From Pseudoalteromonas sp. MM1 (GTDB taxonomy: Bacteria > Pseudomonadota > Gammaproteobacteria > Enterobacterales > Alteromonadaceae), in NCBI RefSeq assembly GCF_030296835.1, contig NZ_AP027922.1, forward strand, positions 434,001-498,000: DNA of 64,000 nt, given 5' to 3'. Below the pieces are notes generated by a model, which saw nothing but the letters and a program-made list of their open reading frames with translations, was not told where the DNA came from and searched no databases. Below, one piece after another: positions 44,729-53,106 of the stretch (its first letter is position 1; every line of letters starts with the position of its first letter). The position numbers and the translations under genes are program-made.

Positions 44729-46816
44729 ATGCATTTAAAAGAACTGCTAGAGATTACAGACACCACTGAGCGAGATAGATTATTACGTCGTGCTTTTAGC
44801 CCTTATACGGCAATGATTGATATAACAGGCAGCGAAGCCGTTGCTCTGATTATTTTGTTAAACCTGACTTATCGAAAAAACCAAGTTGATGACTTGCTGG
44901 ATAAAAAGCTAGCAAAACAGGCTTTAAAAAGTGAAGAGCATATTAATAAATGTATTAAGGAAATAGCGTGGTTTCATACTCATAATTTAAAGTACCCTGA
45001 CATTAGAGTCAGTAAGCAAAATTTAGCCGTAGAGCCTCCAACATTGCACTCTTATGTTTTGAGTAGTGCTAACTATCCTAAAACCTATGGCTGGTCACAT
45101 GACTCAGCTAAAGTTAATTTTGCTAAATTATTTGTTAGTTACTTTAAATGGCAAGATGAAGATTATTGTTTGGCGCAAGTGTTGGCTATAAACTCTGATA
45201 ACTGGAAATACGCATTTACCTCTCTTGGGTTATCCGTTAAGGCATTTAAAAGCTTATGTGTAACTATTAAAACATCATTGCCTGAAGAGGCCATTCCCGA
45301 CTCTGTTGACCGCTACTCTCGCCAAGTAAGAATGCCTTATCATGATGGTTATGTGGCTGTTACGCCTGTTATCAGCCATGTAGTTCAATCAAAAATTCAG
45401 CAGGTGGCAATTGATAAGCGAGCTCGATTTAGCAGTGTAGAGTTTACGCGTCCTGCTGCTGTCAGTATGTTAGCTGCTTCCTTAGGTGGGGTTGTTAATG
45501 TGCTTAATTACCCTCCTAAGATACGAAGTAAATATCATGGTTTAAGTAACTCACGAGCATTTAAATTAAACAATGGGCAAACAGTATTTAACGTTGGAGC
45601 ACTATTAAAGCCGGAATTAATTAAAGCTTTAGAAGGTATTATATTTAGTAATGATGCGCTGGCTCTTAAACAGCGTAGACAACAAAAAGTAAAAAACATT
45701 AAAGAGCTGAGAAACACGCTTTTAGAATGGTTTTTACCTGTATTTGAATGGCGCTTGGATGTTATTGAAAATGGAAGTGACTTAGAACAACTTGAGAGTG
45801 CTTCAGACCAACTAGAGTATAAAATACTATTGCTACCCGACAATGAACTCCCTTCGCTAACTATTCCTTTATTTAGGTTACTAAATGAAATGCTTGGCGG
45901 TGTGAGCATGACACAAAGGTATGCTTTTCATCCTAAATTAATGAGCCCTTTAAAAGCAGCTTTACAATGGTTGCTTGTTAATCTTACAGATCAAAAACAT
46001 GTACTGATTGAAGAAGATGCTGAACATTATCGCTATCTTCATTTAAGCGGTATACGTGTGTTTGATGCGCAAGCGTTATCGAACCCTTACTGCTCAGGTA
46101 TTCCATCTTTAACCGCTGTTTGGGGGATGCTTCATAGCTACCAAAGAAAGCTTAATGAAGCGCTTGGGATAAATGTACGGTTCACATCTTTTTCTTGGTT
46201 TATTAGAGATTATTCTGCTGTAGCAGGAAAAAAGCTGCCTGAACTTAGCCTTCAAGGCGCTCAGCAAAGTAGGCTTAAGCGGCCGGGAATTATCGATGGC
46301 AAATACTGTGATTTGGTATTTGATTTAATAATACACATTGATGGTTATGAAGATGACTTACAGGCAGTAGATAGTAAGCCTGACATTTTGAAAGCGCATT
46401 TTCCATCTAACTTTGCAGGTGGTGTTATGCATCAACCTGAGCTTAATTCAAATATAAATTGGTGCTGTTTGTATAGTAGTGAAAATCAGTTATTTGAAAA
46501 GTTAAGGCGACTCCCTTTATCTGGTTGTTGGGTTATGCCAACTGAGCACAAAATACAGGATTTAGATGAGCTACTCTTACTATTAAATAGTGACTCTAAA
46601 CTAAGCCCATCCATGATGGGATATATGTTACTTACTGAACCGATGGCTAGAGTAGGAGCGCTTGAAAAACTACATTGTTATGCTGAACCAGCAATAGGAG
46701 TGGTGAAATACGAAACGGCCATTAGTGTTAGGTTAAAAGGTATTAGTAACTATTTTAATAGCGCTTTTTGGGTGCTAGATGCACAAGAAAAGTTTATGCT
46801 AATGAAAAAAGTTTGA
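44729..46816 (+). CDS. cas8: Cas8-Cas5 fusion, type I-F3 Cascade large subunit
   Basis: A roughly 695-aa protein in the position and size range of the natural Cas8/Cas5 fusion that recognises the CC PAM and caps the crRNA 5' handle. I chose the ATG at 44729 (MHLKELLEITDTTERD), with GGTGAG directly before it. An upstream ATG at 44684 would add 15 residues encoded inside tniQ. Sequence motifs are weak in this family, so the call rests on gene order (tniQ-cas8-cas7-cas6), length and the nearby array. It has no HD or helicase domain, fitting a nuclease-free system. Confidence 0.88.
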   Translation: MHLKELLEITDTTERDRLLRRAFSPYTAMIDITGSEAVALIILLNLTYRKNQVDDLLDKKLAKQALKSEEHINKCIKEIAWFHTHNLKYPDIRVSKQNLAVEPPTLHSYVLSSANYPKTYGWSHDSAKVNFAKLFVSYFKWQDEDYCLAQVLAINSDNWKYAFTSLGLSVKAFKSLCVTIKTSLPEEAIPDSVDRYSRQVRMPYHDGYVAVTPVISHVVQSKIQQVAIDKRARFSSVEFTRPAAVSMLAASLGGVVNVLNYPPKIRSKYHGLSNSRAFKLNNGQTVFNVGALLKPELIKALEGIIFSNDALALKQRRQQKVKNIKELRNTLLEWFLPVFEWRLDVIENGSDLEQLESASDQLEYKILLLPDNELPSLTIPLFRLLNEMLGGVSMTQRYAFHPKLMSPLKAALQWLLVNLTDQKHVLIEEDAEHYRYLHLSGIRVFDAQALSNPYCSGIPSLTAVWGMLHSYQRKLNEALGINVRFTSFSWFIRDYSAVAGKKLPELSLQGAQQSRLKRPGIIDGKYCDLVFDLIIHIDGYEDDLQAVDSKPDILKAHFPSNFAGGVMHQPELNSNINWCCLYSSENQLFEKLRRLPLSGCWVMPTEHKIQDLDELLLLLNSDSKLSPSMMGYMLLTEPMARVGALEKLHCYAEPAIGVVKYETAISVRLKGISNYFNSAFWVLDAQEKFMLMKKV

Positions 46817-46830
46817 CCGTAAGGTGCTCA

Positions 46831-47883
46831 ATGGAACTATGTAATATATTAAAATATGATCGCTCGCTTTACCCTAGTAAAGCTGTGTTTTTTTATAAAA
46901 CGGCTGACTCTGATTTTGTTCCTTTAGAGGCTGACGTAAATAAGATCAGAGGCCCAAAATCTGGTTTTACTGAAGCATTCACTCCGCAGTTTTCACCAAA
47001 AAACATCTCACCTCAGGACTTAACACATAATAATATATTAACTCTAGAAGAGTGTTATGTACCTCCAAATGTGGAGCATATATTTTGTCGGTTTTCTTTG
47101 AGAGTACAGGCTAACTCGTTGGTCCCTTCAGGCTGTAGTGATCCAGAGGTTTTTTCTTTATTAAAAGAGTTGGCAGAAACATTTAAAGAATGCGGTGGTT
47201 ATAAAGAGCTAGCAGTAAGATATTGTCGAAATATTTTGATAGGTACATGGCTTTGGCGTAATCAAAACACCGGCAACACTCAAATTGAAATTAAAACCAG
47301 CAAAGGGAGTTGTTATTTAATCGATAACACTCGTAAGTTAGCTTGGGAAAGCAAATGGGCTTCTGATGATCTAAAAGTATTGGAAGAGCTTAGTAATGAA
47401 ATTGAGAGCGCATTAACTGATCCCAATGTGTTTTGGAGTGCTGATATAACCGCGAAAATAGAAGCCTCATTTTGCCAAGAGATTTACCCAAGCCAAATCC
47501 TTAACGACAAGGTTAAGCAAGGAGAGGCCTCAAAACAGTTTGTAAAAGCTAAGTGTGCAGATGGCCGTTACGCTGTAAGTTTTAATTCAGTAAAAATAGG
47601 AGCAGCCCTTCAGTCAATAGATGATTGGTGGGATGAGGATGCAAGTAAAAGATTACGAGTGCATGAGTTTGGGGCTGATAAAGAAATAGGGATTGCCCGA
47701 CGTCCTCCTGATTCTGAACAGAATTTTTATTCTATTTTCAAAAATACGGAATGGTATTTGTCAGCCCTTAAAAATTGCATTACTAATAAAAATGAAAAAA
47801 TAGACCCAGCTATTTATTACTTATTCTCTGTATTGATTAAGGGCGGAATGTTCCAGAAAAAAGCAGAGGCTAAAAAGGCGTAA
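46831..47883 (+). CDS. cas7: Cas7 (Csy3-like), Cascade backbone
   Basis: This 350-aa protein would form the six-subunit backbone along the crRNA, which is what flips every sixth guide base. I chose the ATG at 46831 (MELCNILKYDRSLYPS), preceded by AAGGTG and 14 bp after the cas8 stop. Csy3-family segments are visible: LKYDRSLYPSKAVFFYKT at the start, AVRYCRNILIGTWLWRNQNT near the middle, and VHEFGADKEIGIARRPP towards the end. The cas6 ATG follows 2 bp after its stop. Confidence 0.92.
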   Translation: MELCNILKYDRSLYPSKAVFFYKTADSDFVPLEADVNKIRGPKSGFTEAFTPQFSPKNISPQDLTHNNILTLEECYVPPNVEHIFCRFSLRVQANSLVPSGCSDPEVFSLLKELAETFKECGGYKELAVRYCRNILIGTWLWRNQNTGNTQIEIKTSKGSCYLIDNTRKLAWESKWASDDLKVLEELSNEIESALTDPNVFWSADITAKIEASFCQEIYPSQILNDKVKQGEASKQFVKAKCADGRYAVSFNSVKIGAALQSIDDWWDEDASKRLRVHEFGADKEIGIARRPPDSEQNFYSIFKNTEWYLSALKNCITNKNEKIDPAIYYLFSVLIKGGMFQKKAEAKKA

Positions 47884-47885
47884 TT

Positions 47886-48497
47886 ATGCAAAGGTATTAC
47901 TTCACAGTCCACTTTTTACCAAAACAAGCTAATCTAGCGCTGCTTACTGGCCGTTGTATTTCTATTATGCATGGGTTTATTTTGAAGCATAATATTGAAG
48001 GAATGGGGGTTACGTTTCCTGCATGGTCGGACTCATCAATTGGTAATGAAATTGCTTTTGTTTACACGGACAAGGAGATTTTAAATACCCTTAAAGATCA
48101 GGCATATTTTGTGGACATGCAAGATTGTGGCTTTTTTAAAGTAAGCCAAGTTTTAGCTGTACCTGACAGCTGCGAAGAAGTACGTTTTATACGTAATCAG
48201 GCGGTAGCAAAAATTTTCACAGGTGAAAGTAGAAGAAGATTAAAGCGCCTGCAAAAAAGAGCGTTAGCAAGAGGTGAAGATTTTAATCCTAAAAAGATCG
48301 AAGCTCCCCGAGAGATTGATATTTTCCATAGAGTGGCTATGACTAGTAAGAGCTCACAAGAGGATTATATTCTGCATATTCAAAAGCAAGATGTCGACTG
48401 CCAAGCTGAGCCATACTTTAGTAATTATGGGCTTGCCTCAAATGAAAAGTTTAAAGGCACGGTTCCTGATTTATCACCCTCAATAGATAGAAATTAA
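47886..48497 (+). CDS. cas6: Cas6 (Csy4-like) crRNA-processing endonuclease
   Basis: This 203-aa protein cleaves the array transcript at the repeat hairpin and stays bound to the crRNA 3' end. The catalytic His falls at position 29 (RCISIMHGFIL), as in Csy4. An arginine-rich helix that contacts the repeat is visible (GESRRRLKRLQKRALARGED, about 117-136). The N-terminal ferredoxin-like strand is YYFTVHFLP. It is the last gene of the tniQ-cas operon, 128 bp before the array. Confidence 0.93.
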   Translation: MQRYYFTVHFLPKQANLALLTGRCISIMHGFILKHNIEGMGVTFPAWSDSSIGNEIAFVYTDKEILNTLKDQAYFVDMQDCGFFKVSQVLAVPDSCEEVRFIRNQAVAKIFTGESRRRLKRLQKRALARGEDFNPKKIEAPREIDIFHRVAMTSKSSQEDYILHIQKQDVDCQAEPYFSNYGLASNEKFKGTVPDLSPSIDRN

Positions 48498-48625
48498 CCT
48501 TTATTTATAACGTTATCATAAGTCATTGATACTAAAACTCTCTGAGTAAGCATATAAAAATATGGGTAAAATTGAATTTGCTTTTTAATTATATGAATTA
48601 TATAAATAAGCTTAGCTATTTTATG

Positions 48626-48772
48626 GTGACCTGCCGTATAGGCAGCTGAGAATATCTTTATTATCTAAAAAATGACTGTCTGGTTGTGACCTGCCGTATA
48701 GGCAGCTGAAGATAAAAACAATCGATTCGATGTTTAAGTTAATGTAATTCTGCCGAAAAGGCAGTGAGTAGT
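48626..48772 (+). CRISPR. Type I-F3 array: two typical repeats, one diverged repeat, two spacers
   Basis: Repeat 1 is at 48626-48653 and repeat 2 at 48686-48713. Both are 28 nt with the hairpin CTGCC-GTATA-GGCAG; they differ by a swap near the 3' end (GAGAAT against GAAGAT). Repeat 3, at about 48745-48772, is diverged but keeps the hairpin arms as CTGCC-GAAAA-GGCAG. Spacer 1 (48654-48685, 32 nt) has no match I can see in the window. Spacer 2 (48714-48745, 31-32 nt) matches rsmJ at 4375-4406. The diverged repeat next to the attachment guide is a known I-F3 trait. Confidence 0.95.
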
Positions 48773-48780
48773 AATTGAAA

Positions 48781-48812
48781 AAAACCAGTCTTATATCCGG
48801 GCTGGTTTTTTT
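48781..48812 (+). terminator. Terminator after the CRISPR array
   Basis: AAAACCAG and CTGGTTTT arms around a 13-nt loop, followed by more T, nine bp after the last repeat. It ends the array transcript inside the transposon end. Confidence 0.85.
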
Positions 48813-48839
48813 GTTTTTGGCGTTATAACTTTATTTCAC

Positions 48840-48943
48840 TATGTCATTGTATGGTTGTATTTTATGTCAGTGAATGGTTGCAGGTTATTTGTAAGTTATT
48901 GTTATGTCTATCCAGCATATGTCACGCTTTGCTTGCAGCGACA
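48840..48943. repeat. cas-side transposon end with three TnsB-type sites
   Basis: On the minus strand, AACCATA-N3-TGACATA-type sites occur at 48840-48856, 48863-48879 (AACCATT) and, degenerate, at 48918-48934 (AAGCAAA-N3-TGACATA). CAGCGACA at 48936-48943 is the inverted terminus. Three spaced sites here against four at the other end resembles the left/right asymmetry of Tn7. Confidence 0.88.
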
Positions 48944-48948
48944 AGGAT
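48944..48948. repeat. Target-site duplication AGGAT (trmJ side)
   Basis: AGGAT directly follows the ACA terminus and equals 4451-4455. The original rsmJ-trmJ intergenic region is restored by joining at this 5-mer. Confidence 0.93.
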
Positions 48949-49015
48949 CTAGGATCTTAGCGCGCTTTTATGTTAGAATTCGCGCAATTTTTTGGCATAG
49001 TTAAGTAGCATAGCA

Positions 49016-49744
49016 ATGATCTTAGATGATATTCGCATCGTTTTAGTAAATACCTCACACTCTGGCAACATTGGTTCGGCGGCTCGCGCCATGAAAACCA
49101 TGGGTTTATCAAAACTGTATTTAGTGGACCCAGCTTGTGAAGTAGACAGCCATGCAAGTGCCTTAGCAGCTGGTGCAACTGACGTGTTAGGGAATGCGGT
49201 TATTGTTGACACTGTGGCAGATGCCATTGCCGATTGTGCATTAACAATTGGTACTAGTGCGCGCTCGCGCACCCTTTCTTGGCCTATGGTTGAGCCACGT
49301 GAATGTGGTGAAAAGCTAGTTGCTGAGGCAGTAAATGGCCCAGTAGCGCTCGTATTTGGACGTGAAAATAGCGGATTGACTAACGAAGAGCTACAACTGT
49401 GTAACTACCATGTTTGCATTCCTGCAAATCCTGAATATAGCTCGCTTAATTTAGCGATGGCCGTGCAAACGTTAAGCTACGAAACGCGTATGGCGTTTTT
49501 AAATCAACAACCAAAGGCAGAGCAAGCAGACGATGAAACTGCTTACCCAAGCTCAAAACAAACAGAGTTATTTTACGAGCATTTAGAGCAGACGCTTGAT
49601 AACACTGGTTTTATTATTAAGCAGCATCCAGGTTTAGTGATGACTAAGTTACGTCGTTTGTTTAACCGAGCGCGCCCAGAAGAGGCAGAGCTAAACATAC
49701 TGCGCGGTATTCTTACCTCAATTAATAAATCTATTCCTAAGTAA
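49016..49744 (+). CDS. trmJ: tRNA (cytidine/uridine-32-2'-O)-methyltransferase
   Basis: This 242-aa SpoU-class (SPOUT) methyltransferase modifies the ribose of position 32 in tRNA. The SPOUT motifs are visible: [19 protein letters not shown] (motif 1), [17 protein letters not shown] (motif 2) and [17 protein letters not shown] (motif 3), which form the trefoil knot. The ATG at 49016 starts 67 bp after the transposon's target duplication, so the gene and its near promoter are intact. As in many gammaproteobacteria, it lies directly upstream of iscR. Confidence 0.95.
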   Translation: MILDDIRIVLVNTSHSGNIGSAARAMKTMGLSKLYLVDPACEVDSHASALAAGATDVLGNAVIVDTVADAIADCALTIGTSARSRTLSWPMVEPRECGEKLVAEAVNGPVALVFGRENSGLTNEELQLCNYHVCIPANPEYSSLNLAMAVQTLSYETRMAFLNQQPKAEQADDETAYPSSKQTELFYEHLEQTLDNTGFIIKQHPGLVMTKLRRLFNRARPEEAELNILRGILTSINKSIPK

Positions 49745-49789
49745 GGTATAGCGATTGGTTATAAAAACCTGCGGGTAAATAACGAGCTA

Positions 49790-49930
49790 ATACTTGACTA
49801 AAACACTCAGGTAATTACAATACACCTAATACTTGACCAAAAAGGTCAAGTATTAAAAATTTGTTAATAGAACAGCGTTCTTTAATCAAATTTTTATCAA
49901 GTGATAATACTTGACTATTTTACTCTGGTA
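49790..49930. promoter_or_regulatory. iscR promoter with three type 1 IscR-like boxes
   Basis: Three boxes of the form AATACTTGAC-N-rich-CAAGTATT lie upstream of iscR: 49790-49812, 49828-49854 (perfect 11-bp arms AATACTTGACC around AAAAA) and 49904-49930. The last overlaps a likely -35 TTGACT (49911-49916) with a -10-like TAAAAT at 49933-49938, 16 bp apart. In E. coli, [2Fe-2S]-IscR represses its own operon through such sites, so the same feedback is likely. Confidence 0.8.
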
Positions 49931-49964
49931 ATTAAAATTTGCACTCTTTTGTGCGGGGGGCGTT

Positions 49965-50456
49965 ATGAAGTTAACATCAAAAGGCAGATATGCCGTAACA
50001 GCTATGCTGGATGTTGCACTACATGCGAGTGTAGGTCCTGTAGCCCTTGCTGATATTTCACAAAGACAAGAAATTTCTTTGTCTTACCTTGAGCAATTGT
50101 TTGCCCGTTTACGTAAAAATGGCTTAGTAAGCTCGGTTCGTGGTCCTGGTGGTGGTTATTTACTAGGTCGAGAAGCCGCAGTTATCTCTGTTGGCGATGT
50201 AATTAGCGCCGTAGACGAATCGGTAGATGCAACACGTTGCCAAGGAGCCGATACCGGGTGTCAAAGTGGTATGCGTTGTTTAACTCACAATTTATGGTCT
50301 GATTTAAGCGCACGCATCGAAGAGTTTTTAAATAATATTACCTTAGCTGAATTGGTGGAAAAATCAGATGTGAAAGAAATCGCATCTCGCCAAGATAACA
50401 GCATCAATAATGCAATTAAGCAGTTGGAAAACATTCAAGTAAGCTGTCAACTATAA
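49965..50456 (+). CDS. iscR: Fe-S cluster regulator IscR (Rrf2 family)
   Basis: This 163-aa protein is the Rrf2-type repressor of the isc operon. It has an N-terminal winged HTH ([16 protein letters not shown], then [17 protein letters not shown]) and the three Cys that ligate its [2Fe-2S] cluster in [14 protein letters not shown] (about 92-105). Length matches E. coli IscR (162 aa). It heads the operon and is preceded by its own predicted binding sites. Confidence 0.97.
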   Translation: MKLTSKGRYAVTAMLDVALHASVGPVALADISQRQEISLSYLEQLFARLRKNGLVSSVRGPGGGYLLGREAAVISVGDVISAVDESVDATRCQGADTGCQSGMRCLTHNLWSDLSARIEEFLNNITLAELVEKSDVKEIASRQDNSINNAIKQLENIQVSCQL

Positions 50457-50480
50457 AGTTGACCTACAGCGGAGAGAGAA

Positions 50481-51698
50481 ATGAAGTTACCGATTTATTT
50501 AGATTACGCAGCGACCACGCCTGTTGATGAGCGTGTTGCAAAAGAAATGATGCAATGCCTGACAATGGACGGTAATTTTGGTAATCCTGCGTCACGTTCG
50601 CACCGTTTTGGTTGGCAAGCTGAAGAAGTAGTTGACCAAGCGCGTACAGACATTGCCGATTTAATCAATGCTGACCCGCGTGAGATTGTTTTCACATCGG
50701 GTGCAACAGAATCAAATAACCTTGCAATTAAAGGTGCAGCACAGTTTTACAAAAAGAAAGGTAAGCACGTTATTACCGCTAAAACTGAGCATAAAGCAGT
50801 AATCGATACATGTCGTGAATTAGAGCGCCAAGGCTTTGAAGTAACCTACATGGACGTTGAAGAAAACGGCCTACTAGATCTTAAAAAGCTTGAAGAAACT
50901 ATGCGTGAAGACACTGTGCTTGTAAGCATTATGCACGTTAATAACGAGCTAGGTGTAATTCAAGATATCAACACAATTGGTGAAATGTGTCGTGAACGTA
51001 AAATTATGTTCCACGTAGATGCAGCACAAAGTGCAGGTAAAGTATTAATTGACGTACAACAGCTTAAAGTTGATTTTATGTCGTTCTCTGGCCACAAAGT
51101 ATACGGCCCTAAAGGCGTTGGTGCGCTTTACGTGCGTCGTAAACCACGTGCTCGCCTAGAAGCGCAAATGCACGGTGGTGGCCATGAACGTGGTATGCGT
51201 TCAGGTACACTTGCAACGCATCAACTAGTAGGTATGGGTGCAGCATTTAGAATTGCTAAGCAAGATTTTGAAAAAGATCACGCACACATCAGCGCATTAC
51301 GTAAACGCCTAATTGACGGCATTATGGCTGATATGGACGAAGTATACTTTAACGGCGCACAAGACCAATCAGTACCAGGTATTGTAAATATCAGCTTTAA
51401 CTTTGTTGAGGGTGAGTCGCTGCTTATGGCAGTAAAAGACATAGCTGTATCGTCTGGCTCTGCATGTACATCAGCAAGCTTAGAGCCTTCATATGTATTG
51501 CGTGCACTTGGCCGTAACGATGAACTAGCACATAGCTCGATTCGTTTTAGCATTGGCCGTTTTACTACCGAAGAAGAAATTGATTATACCGTTGAATTAA
51601 TTAAAAACTCTATCGGTCGCCTACGCGAGATGTCTCCTTTATGGGAAATGCATCAAGAAGGTATTGATTTAGATTCAGTTGAATGGGCTCACCACTAA
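50481..51698 (+). CDS. iscS: Cysteine desulfurase IscS
   Basis: This 405-aa PLP enzyme removes sulfur from cysteine for Fe-S clusters and thio-tRNA. The PLP Lys lies in [12 protein letters not shown] (about 202-213), and the catalytic Cys loop is [17 protein letters not shown] (about 323-339). The C-terminal extension that binds IscU ([21 protein letters not shown]) is present. Length matches E. coli IscS (404). It follows iscR by 24 bp. Confidence 0.98.
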   Translation: MKLPIYLDYAATTPVDERVAKEMMQCLTMDGNFGNPASRSHRFGWQAEEVVDQARTDIADLINADPREIVFTSGATESNNLAIKGAAQFYKKKGKHVITAKTEHKAVIDTCRELERQGFEVTYMDVEENGLLDLKKLEETMREDTVLVSIMHVNNELGVIQDINTIGEMCRERKIMFHVDAAQSAGKVLIDVQQLKVDFMSFSGHKVYGPKGVGALYVRRKPRARLEAQMHGGGHERGMRSGTLATHQLVGMGAAFRIAKQDFEKDHAHISALRKRLIDGIMADMDEVYFNGAQDQSVPGIVNISFNFVEGESLLMAVKDIAVSSGSACTSASLEPSYVLRALGRNDELAHSSIRFSIGRFTTEEEIDYTVELIKNSIGRLREMSPLWEMHQEGIDLDSVEWAHH

Positions 51699-51740
51699 TA
51701 CGTGTGAGCATCTACCGTAGCAGGTAATGAGGATAGAATT

Positions 51741-52124
51741 ATGGCTTATAGTGATAAAGTAATCGACCACGTAGAAAATCCACGTAACGTGGGTGTTTTA
51801 GACAAAAATGATCCGTCAGTGGCAACGGGTATGGTTGGCGCACCAGCATGTGGTGACGTAATGAAATTGCAAATTAAAGTATCGTCTGAAGGCGTTATTG
51901 AAGATGCAAAATTTAAAACATACGGTTGTGGTAGTGCAATTGCTTCATCGTCACTTGTAACAGAGTGGGTTAAAGGCAAAACGCTAGACGAAGCAGCAAC
52001 TATTAAAAACACTGATATCAGTGCCGAGCTTGAATTGCCACCAGTGAAAATTCACTGTTCAATTTTAGCCGAAGACGCAATTCAAGCAGCAATTGCTGAT
52101 TACAAAAGCAAACAAGCGAAGTAA
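51741..52124 (+). CDS. iscU: Fe-S cluster scaffold IscU
   Basis: This 127-aa scaffold assembles [2Fe-2S] clusters. Three Cys ligands are visible: GAPACGDVMK (about 37), TYGCGSAIASS (about 63) and KIHCSILAEDA (about 106). The LPPVK motif bound by HscA is present at about 99-103 (ELPPVKIHC). It is 42 bp after iscS. Confidence 0.98.
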   Translation: MAYSDKVIDHVENPRNVGVLDKNDPSVATGMVGAPACGDVMKLQIKVSSEGVIEDAKFKTYGCGSAIASSSLVTEWVKGKTLDEAATIKNTDISAELELPPVKIHCSILAEDAIQAAIADYKSKQAK

Positions 52125-52133
52125 GAGAAACTC

Positions 52134-52457
52134 ATGGCAGTGACATTGACAGATGCGGCAGCAAACCGCGTACAATCATTTTTAGCAAACCGCGGTAAAG
52201 GTTTAGGCCTGCGCGTTGGCATTAAAACGACGGGCTGTTCAGGTCTTGCTTATGTACTTGAGTTTGTTGATGAGCTAAACGAAGATGATGAAACCTTTAA
52301 AGCTAAAGGCGTTACCTTAATTGTTGACGCTAAAAGTTTGGTTTACATTGACGGCACAGAGCTTGACTACACAAAAGAAGGTTTAAATGAAGGGTTTAAA
52401 TTTAATAACCCAAATCAAGCCGACGAGTGTGGTTGTGGCGAAAGCTTTACCGTTTAA
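52134..52457 (+). CDS. iscA: A-type Fe-S carrier IscA
   Basis: This 107-aa A-type carrier passes clusters to apoproteins. The three conserved Cys are in [10 protein letters not shown] (about 35) and the C-terminal CGCGESF (about 99-101). It starts 9 bp after iscU. A weak hairpin follows before hscB. Confidence 0.97.
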   Translation: MAVTLTDAAANRVQSFLANRGKGLGLRVGIKTTGCSGLAYVLEFVDELNEDDETFKAKGVTLIVDAKSLVYIDGTELDYTKEGLNEGFKFNNPNQADECGCGESFTV

Positions 52458-52482
52458 GCTCAACTACCTTTGTAGTATTTAT

Positions 52483-52514
52483 AAGCCCTGCCAGTAATTG
52501 TAGGGCTTTATTAT
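52483..52514 (+). terminator. Weak hairpin between iscA and hscB
   Basis: AAGCCCT (52483-52489) pairs with AGGGCTT (52502-52508) around a 12-nt loop, followed by TATTATTT. It is probably an attenuator that lowers hscB-hscA-fdx expression, not a full stop. Confidence 0.55.
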
Positions 52515-52537
52515 TTGTGAATTATATTGGTTAAGTT

Positions 52538-53065
52538 ATGCGTTATTTTGAGTTATTTGCGATACCGGTTGATTACAATATCGACATGGCCACAATTAAT
52601 AAGCACTATCTTGAGTTACAACGTGCCGTACATCCAGATCGCCACGCCAATGCGAGTAGCCGCGATAAGTTAATGGCTGTACAAAGCACTGCTGAAATTA
52701 ACGATGCCTTACAAACACTTAAGCACCCAGTTAAACGGGCTGAATATATGCTAAGTGAGTTAGGTGTTGATATACGCGCAGAGCAACAAACACTGCAAGA
52801 TCCAATGTTTTTAATGCAGCAAATGGAGCTTCGCGAGGAACTTGAAGAACTCGCATCAGCAAGTGATCCAGAGACGGCTATTGCTAACTTCGAATCACAG
52901 ATAAAACAATTAAAAGCCCAGTACAGTAATGAACTTGCCGAGCAACTAGCAAGTAACGATGAGGCGCAATATCAACAAGCTGCTGATAACATTCGCAAAT
53001 TAAAGTTTGTATATAAACTAAAAGACGAACTTGAGCGCATTGAAGACAGTTTATTTGACGATTAA
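52538..53065 (+). CDS. hscB: Co-chaperone HscB (Hsc20)
   Basis: This 175-aa J-domain protein brings IscU to HscA and stimulates its ATPase. The HPD motif is in RAVHPDRHANAS (about 32-34), and the C-terminal three-helix IscU-binding domain follows. Length matches E. coli HscB (171). It precedes hscA by 41 bp. Confidence 0.96.
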   Translation: MRYFELFAIPVDYNIDMATINKHYLELQRAVHPDRHANASSRDKLMAVQSTAEINDALQTLKHPVKRAEYMLSELGVDIRAEQQTLQDPMFLMQQMELREELEELASASDPETAIANFESQIKQLKAQYSNELAEQLASNDEAQYQQAADNIRKLKFVYKLKDELERIEDSLFDD

Positions 53066-53106
53066 CTACTTGCTGTAAAGCGAGCAACACGAGTTAAAAG
53101 AGCATT

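Larger units (their letters stand above)
4456..48943. mobile_element. Type I-F3 CRISPR-associated Tn7-like transposon (CAST), complete
   Basis: The element runs from TGTCGCTG (4456-4463) to CAGCGACA (48936-48943), its perfect 8-bp inverted repeat, and is flanked by the 5-bp duplication AGGAT. It carries tnsA-tnsB-tnsC at the left, tniQ-cas8-cas7-cas6 and a short array at the right, and about 35 kb of cargo between them. There is no TnsD or TnsE; targeting is by the TniQ-Cascade. No Cas3 or adaptation genes are present, as expected for I-F3. The tnsA-side end faces the attachment gene. Every core ORF is open, so the element could be active. Confidence 0.96.

Noticed and set aside
48498-48625. 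Possible extra CRISPR repeat or cas1/cas2/cas3 remnants near the array
   Set aside because: No further repeat-like sequence or matching frame is visible; the AT-rich stretch is best read as the array leader.
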